Shown here in pieces: positions 61,329-64,000 of a stretch of DNA of 64,000 nt. The position numbers and the translations under genes were made by a program. The first letter of the stretch is position 1, and each line of letters begins with the position of its first letter. The notes under the pieces were generated by a model, which worked only from the letters and a program-made list of their open reading frames with translations, was not told where the DNA came from and made no database searches. This stretch comes from an uncultured Eubacteriales bacterium (GTDB lineage: Bacteria > Bacillota > Clostridia > Oscillospirales > CAG-272). The stretch is taken from assembly GCA_934432725.1 (NCBI GenBank), contig CAKRZE010000009.1, forward strand, positions 1 through 64,000. Direction: 5' to 3'.

Positions 61329-61817
61329 TCAAAGCGGAACAGTCTCAACCGGATTTCCGTGCTCCCGGATCACGCCAAGCAGATCTGCGGTCTTCAGCCA
61401 GACGGTCGCCGTGTTGTCATTCGGGTGAACGCCGATCAGACCCGACCCCTTCAAAAAATCGGCGTCAATCCATACCTGCACCCTCTTTTCCCGGTCGTTC
61501 AGAATACCGAGCGGCGTGACAGAACCCGGAATCAGCTGCATCATATCCCAAAGCTCCTGCGGGGAAGCAAAGCTGAGCGGTCTTGTCCCGTGCTGTTTCC
61601 GGAACTCCTTCAGATCCACCCGTTTGTCTCCCCTGACCGTAATCAGACAATACATTCTTTTCCTGTCATCGCGGACAAACAGATTTTTTGCATCGGCTTC
61701 CGGATACGGAATATCAATCCGCCCGAGCTCCTCCATATTGAATACCGCCTCATGCTCCGTCACCTCATAGGAGATGCCCTTCTCATCCAAAAAGCGGTAG
61801 ATATCCTGTTTATTCAT
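61329..61817 (-). CDS. YbaK/EbsC-family prolyl-tRNA deacylase
   Basis: This 162-residue stand-alone editing domain hydrolyses misacylated tRNA-Pro (ProX type). Motifs: AVFNMEELGRIDIPYPEADAKNLFVRD (with the KNLF loop), LKEFRKQHGTRPLSFASPQEL and LIPGSVTPLGILNDREKRV. ATG at 61817 follows GGAGAAG. The longer upstream frame is not coding. Confidence 0.88.
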   Translation of the reverse strand: MNKQDIYRFLDEKGISYEVTEHEAVFNMEELGRIDIPYPEADAKNLFVRDDRKRMYCLITVRGDKRVDLKEFRKQHGTRPLSFASPQELWDMMQLIPGSVTPLGILNDREKRVQVWIDADFLKGSGLIGVHPNDNTATVWLKTADLLGVIREHGNPVETVPL

Positions 61818-62391
61818 ACTCTTCTCCGTTCCGGCGCCAACAGCACCGGCATATAAGGAATCTGCAAAGCCCCGGTCTGCCGAAAATCTTACGGTCTTCG
61901 GAATGGTTTTTTTCCAAAATGCTCTGATCTCCGCCGGGCATCCTTTGCGCAATGCCAAGCCGGAATCTTCATCCGAAGGTCCGAAGTTGCCGCGCGTCAC
62001 AAAGCCGCAAAAATCCCGTATGCCGTGCGGAACAATCCGTCCGGAAAGCGCACCGGCATCATCTGTATTCCTCCGCCGTGCAGAATCCGATTGCGTCTCC
62101 GCCAAAAAAGCAGATTCTCCCGCAGCCAAAAAGCACGCGCAAAGCCTCCCCTACCGCCGAAAGTCATTTGACAACAGCGCTTTGAAGAACGCAGAGGTCC
62201 CCCCTTGTGCACATGCAGGCAGAAGGCAAAGCGTTAAACAAAAAAGAATCCGTCCCTCCAGCCGATGTTCACACGCAGACAGAAAACGGAGTCATTCCGC
62301 AGAAACACCCGGCGTCCCGCGCCATTGCCGTTTCGCACGCGGAAGGACCGCATACCGTGCTTTCGGCGGGACAGACCTCCGCATGCGGATT
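61818..62391. other. Intergenic stretch, no gene seen
   Basis: The ORFs across this region lack ribosome-binding sites and family likeness. I see no promoter, repeat or RNA gene. Confidence 0.4.
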
Positions 62392-62901
62392 TCAGCCTTT
62401 CCCGCGCCGCAGTACGCTGACGCTTTCCGCTTCTCCGTGCAGCTTCTGACGGACCAGCGTATTCAGCTCCTCCATAAACGTGTCAATATCCTTGAATTCC
62501 CTGTAAACCGAGGCAAACCGCACATAGGAAACCTCGTCCAGCTTTTTCAGCTTTTCCATCACCATACAGCCTATTTCACGCGAGTGAATCTCGGTTTTCA
62601 GAGAATTCTTCAGTTCCGTTTCTATTTCGCTGACCGCCACATCAAGCTGCTGCCGCGTAACCGGGCGCTTATAGCACGCCTGCAAAAGTCCGACCATGAT
62701 CTTATTCCGGTCAAAAATCTGCAAAGAATTATCCTTTTTGATCACAACAAGCGGTGCCGATTCTCCCACCTCATAGGTTTCATAGGTGGTAAACCGTTTT
62801 CCGCACGCAAGGCATTCACGGCGGCGCCGGATACTGGAATTATCCGACGGACGCGAATCGATTACCTTGCTGTCATCAAAACCGCATACAGGACACTTCA
62901 T
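62392..62901 (-). CDS. nrdR: Transcriptional repressor NrdR
   Basis: This 169-residue repressor controls ribonucleotide reductase genes. It begins with the zinc ribbon (MKCPVCGFDDSKVIDSR and CLACGKRFTTYE) and continues with an ATP-cone (VVIKKDNSLQIFDRNKIMVGLLQACYKRPV...YVRFASVYREFKDIDTFMEEL). ATG at 62901 has AGGAGAGG upstream; the longer frame is not coding. No nrd gene is in the window. Confidence 0.96.
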   Translation of the reverse strand: MKCPVCGFDDSKVIDSRPSDNSSIRRRRECLACGKRFTTYETYEVGESAPLVVIKKDNSLQIFDRNKIMVGLLQACYKRPVTRQQLDVAVSEIETELKNSLKTEIHSREIGCMVMEKLKKLDEVSYVRFASVYREFKDIDTFMEELNTLVRQKLHGEAESVSVLRRGKG

Positions 62902-63027
62902 GACTATTCCCTCTCCTCTCGGGTATTGCATCCAATGTATGAAACACAAAGCTGCAGCAGCCCGGGAGAAGCATCTCCCAAAGTCTCCGCCAGCCCTGTT
63001 TTTCACAAAACGATGATTTATTATTGT
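62902..63027. other. Upstream region of nrdR
   Basis: Short AT-containing gap leading into the repeat array; no NrdR box was recognised. Confidence 0.3.
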
Positions 63028-63357
63028 ACTACAAAAAATTTAAGCCAAACATCATGGATTTGCCGGTGAAAGCGGCAAATTCGCAGAATGCGGCAGCTTC
63101 GCAAAGCCTCCCGGGAAAATGTCATCCGCATTTATCCTGCTGCAAATTCAAGCAAAACGTCAGGAATTTGCCGGTGAAAGCGGCAAATTCGCAGAATGCG
63201 GCAGCTTCGCAAAGCCTCCCGGGAAAATGTCATCCGCATTTATCCTGCTGCAAATTCAAGCAAAACGTCAGGAATTTGCCGGTGAAAGCGGCAAATTCGC
63301 AGAATGCGGCAGCTTCGCAAAGCCTCCCGGGAAAATGTTATCCGCATTTATTGTACC
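63021..63357 (+). repeat. Three-unit 108-bp repeat array (module R1)
   Basis: Units of exactly 108 bp begin at about 63034, 63142 and 63250, in the opposite orientation to the array at 1-527. TTATTGTAC (63021-63029 and 63348-63356) flanks the array on both sides. The core palindrome is gaatttgccgg-tgaaag-cggcaaattc. It contains an open frame of 36-residue repeats, which follows from the 108-bp length being a multiple of three; I do not consider it a gene. Confidence 0.9.
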
Positions 63358-63545
63358 ATGTTTTTCCCGGAATGTAAAGAGTCAGAACGGCATTTTGCGC
63401 AAAACCGGTGCCGTGCCGGCTTCCAAAAACAGTATTGCAGCCCCCAAAACCGGGTATACTTCGGAAAGAAAGCCGCAGCCATGCGCGGAATTCCATACCG
63501 CGGCGAAAAAAAGGCGGCTTCCGAACGGAAAGGAGCTTGACAATC

Positions 63546-64000
63546 ATGACAGAATCAACGGAAAGCAGAAAGGTCGTGCTGATCGGCACAGGACTTGTCG
63601 GAATGAGCTTTGCATACGCCGGTCTGAATCAGGGAATCTGTGATGAGCTGGTACTCATCGACATCAACCGCGCCCGCGCGGAGGGAGAGGCAATGGACCT
63701 GAACCACGGACTCGCCTTCGCGGGAAATCACATGAAGATCCGCACCGGAGACTATGAGGATACCCGGGATGCGGATATTGTCGTGGTGTGCGCGGGAGTA
63801 CCTCAGACGCCGGGCGAAACCCGCATCTCCCTGCTCGGCAGAAACGCCGAAATATTCCGGCAGGTCATTACTGCCTGCATGAATGCGGATTTCCGCGGCG
63901 TGTTTCTGATCGCGTCCAACCCGGTAGATATTATGAGCCTTGTTACCCGCGAAATTTCAGGACTTGACGAAAAGCGCGTCATCGGAACGGGAACCACGCT
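63546..64000 (+). CDS. ldh: L-lactate dehydrogenase, N-terminal part
   Basis: The gene runs off the window; about 151 residues are present. NAD-binding GTGLVGMSFAYA, then ELVLIDINRARAEGEAMDLNHGLAF, and the substrate loop CAGVPQTPGETRISLLGRN, in which Gln precedes TPGETR, as in lactate rather than malate dehydrogenases. ASNPVDIMS follows. AAAGGAG precedes ATG at 63546. It reduces pyruvate to lactate during fermentation. Confidence 0.92.
   Translation, partial: MTESTESRKVVLIGTGLVGMSFAYAGLNQGICDELVLIDINRARAEGEAMDLNHGLAFAGNHMKIRTGDYEDTRDADIVVVCAGVPQTPGETRISLLGRNAEIFRQVITACMNADFRGVFLIASNPVDIMSLVTREISGLDEKRVIGTGTT

Noticed and set aside
63024..63377. Open frame of three 36-residue repeats
   Set aside because: It arises because 108 is a multiple of three. 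It has no ribosome-binding site and spans intergenic repeat DNA.
63431..63461. Promoter of the lactate dehydrogenase gene using TATACT
   Set aside because: The nearest -35-like TTGCAG is only 14 bases away, too close for a sigma-A promoter.

Overview
The window looks like chromosome from a spore-forming, Gram-positive anaerobe of the class Clostridia. The evidence is a spoIIIA sporulation cluster, a SpoIID-like protein, a type III glutamine synthetase, the electron-transfer type of dihydroorotate dehydrogenase (PyrK/PyrD), a FeoA/FeoA/FeoB iron system, and consensus sigma-A promoters with 17-bp spacers. I cannot name the genus. No phage, plasmid or insertion-sequence gene was found. Most genes are housekeeping, and the unusual content is mainly in the intergenic DNA.

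Layout. 1-790 is an intergenic repeat block (five tandem 108-bp units plus other modules). 1360-2730 is a BrnQ transporter, followed by tRNA-Arg(CCG), a small membrane-anchored protein and a lipoprotein serpin. 6271-12700 is mostly a minus-strand metal and regulation block: AraC regulator, methyltransferase, heavy-metal-binding protein, DtxR-type regulator, and the iron operon feoA-feoA-feoB-Cys-rich peptide, with four matching palindromes as likely iron-repressor boxes. 13047-23455 is a nitrogen-assimilation run (GS III, AsnB, GltB, GltD), preceded by a short leader that folds into a terminator. 23705-28006 is spoIIIAA-AG read leftward, with no spoIIIAH. 28702-30262 has a DUF2500-like gene, pncC and upp, then tRNA-Lys(TTT).

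31500-42573 is the complete de novo UMP pathway in one direction (pyrC-carA-carB-pyrK-pyrD-pyrF-pyrE-pyrB-pyrI) behind a strong promoter and an attenuator-like terminator. 42986-59584 is a minus-strand set: GxGYxYP-family protein, SpoIID/SPOR protein, small secreted protein, topoisomerase IV subunit A, Sua5, RF1, M18 aminopeptidase, lytic transglycosylase, CoaE, ECF S-component with a DUF4430 lipoprotein, and a Gfo/Idh/MocA oxidoreductase. 60339-61256 holds an ECF sigma factor with a frameshifted anti-sigma remnant. YbaK, NrdR, a second 108-bp repeat array and the start of L-lactate dehydrogenase close the window.

The genes fit together as core metabolism: ammonium assimilation feeds glutamine to AsnB and CarAB, the pyr operon makes UMP while Upp salvages uracil, and Feo supplies iron for the Fe-S enzymes GltBD and PyrK. 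The most unusual signal is a family of modular intergenic repeats (three module types joined at TAT-N-ATACC-like junctions), found at both ends of the window and at three internal sites.
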